The translations under genes were made by a program, and so were the position numbers. Below the pieces are notes generated by a model. It was not told the origin of the DNA, did not search any database, and worked only from the letters and a program-made list of their open reading frames with translations. From Hyalella azteca (lineage: Eukaryota > Arthropoda > Malacostraca > Amphipoda > Hyalellidae), in the NCBI RefSeq assembly GCF_000764305.2, contig NW_025932756.1, forward strand, positions 248,001 through 312,000: a stretch of 64,000 bases of DNA, given 5' to 3'. Positions 63,590-64,000 of this stretch are shown piece by piece (positions within the stretch are counted from its first letter, which is position 1; every line of letters starts with the position of its first letter).

Positions 63590-64000
63590 GGTTTTGGTAC
63601 CAGTGGACGTTGAAGACTTCAGGGACGTGATCAGTTTCGCGACGTGTTAATTATGTGGTCAAATTGAGACATGATGGAATTCCCTGCGTAGCGCTTATTA
63701 TTGCTATAATTTTGAGTTGGAAAATGCCTACTTTCCTACATGAGTCAGCTTGCTGTCTTACGCGTTGAGCATTCTACGTCAAGCTTTCTACTTTTTGCGA
63801 TTCTCTAATAATCTTGTCAAGTAAAATAACTATTCATCACTATGAATTGTATTAGGTAATTCATAGGTGCCAATGTTTCGGAATTGGACCTGAGAATAGC
63901 CTCGCTTACGATTATTTGTAAAAATTTCTTGATACAATTAAGAATCGGTTTAAAATACAAATATGTGCTAGTGGACCTGGATGAAACCTAGCGCCTTCAT
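63590..64000. other. 3' flank, nothing recognised
   Basis: AT-rich sequence to the end of the window with no gene-like frame or repeat that could be named. Confidence 0.4.

Overview
The window is nuclear DNA from an animal, most likely an arthropod and plausibly a crustacean. The genes are split by GT-AG introns. The intergenic and intronic DNA is AT-rich and full of DNA transposons and Penelope-like retroelements. One gene belongs to the CHK/ecdysteroid-kinase-like family, which is expanded in arthropods. Exon joins below were made by eye from splice sites, reading phase and family similarity; no alignment or search was run.

Layout. Bases 1-6548 hold no recognisable gene, only small inverted-repeat elements, including a clean hAT-type MITE (3622-3975). 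A two-exon CHK-kinase-like gene (+, 6549-8766) follows; its catalytic motifs look eroded. It converges on a complete 12-exon PRP19 spliceosomal ubiquitin-ligase gene (-, 19069-9647, 520 aa). Next comes a small gene (-, 25085-22910, 88 aa) with a signal peptide and a C-terminal KQEL, probably a resident of the ER lumen. From about 26.8 to 41 kb the DNA is a transposon graveyard: inverted tRNA-derived SINEs; a TA-flanked element copy holding a piggyBac that itself holds a smaller element with a MADF-like ORF; a mariner relic; and Penelope-like copies in opposite orientations, one with a hammerhead-ribozyme-like core. RpL39 (+, coding exons 42325-44192) follows, with a long-inverted-repeat MITE in its intron. 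From 47368 to 63288 (+) lies an ABCC4/MRP4-like transporter gene with about 25 coding exons, of which the 5' exons (about the first 200 residues) are not recognisable here.

The genes do not form a pathway; they are ordinary neighbours (splicing, translation, ER, transport). The most striking observations concern gene structure. Three separate exon/intron boundaries (PRP19 exon 6, transporter exons 12 and 14) are tandemly duplicated so that the 5' splice site is present four times. The transporter also has two alternative 80-nt versions of one exon that must be mutually exclusive to keep frame. The CHK-like protein has lost its ATP lobe and catalytic residues, and transporter NBD1 has Gly where Walker A normally has Ser/Thr. 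The nested-transposon locus can be resolved to exact target-site duplications at each level.
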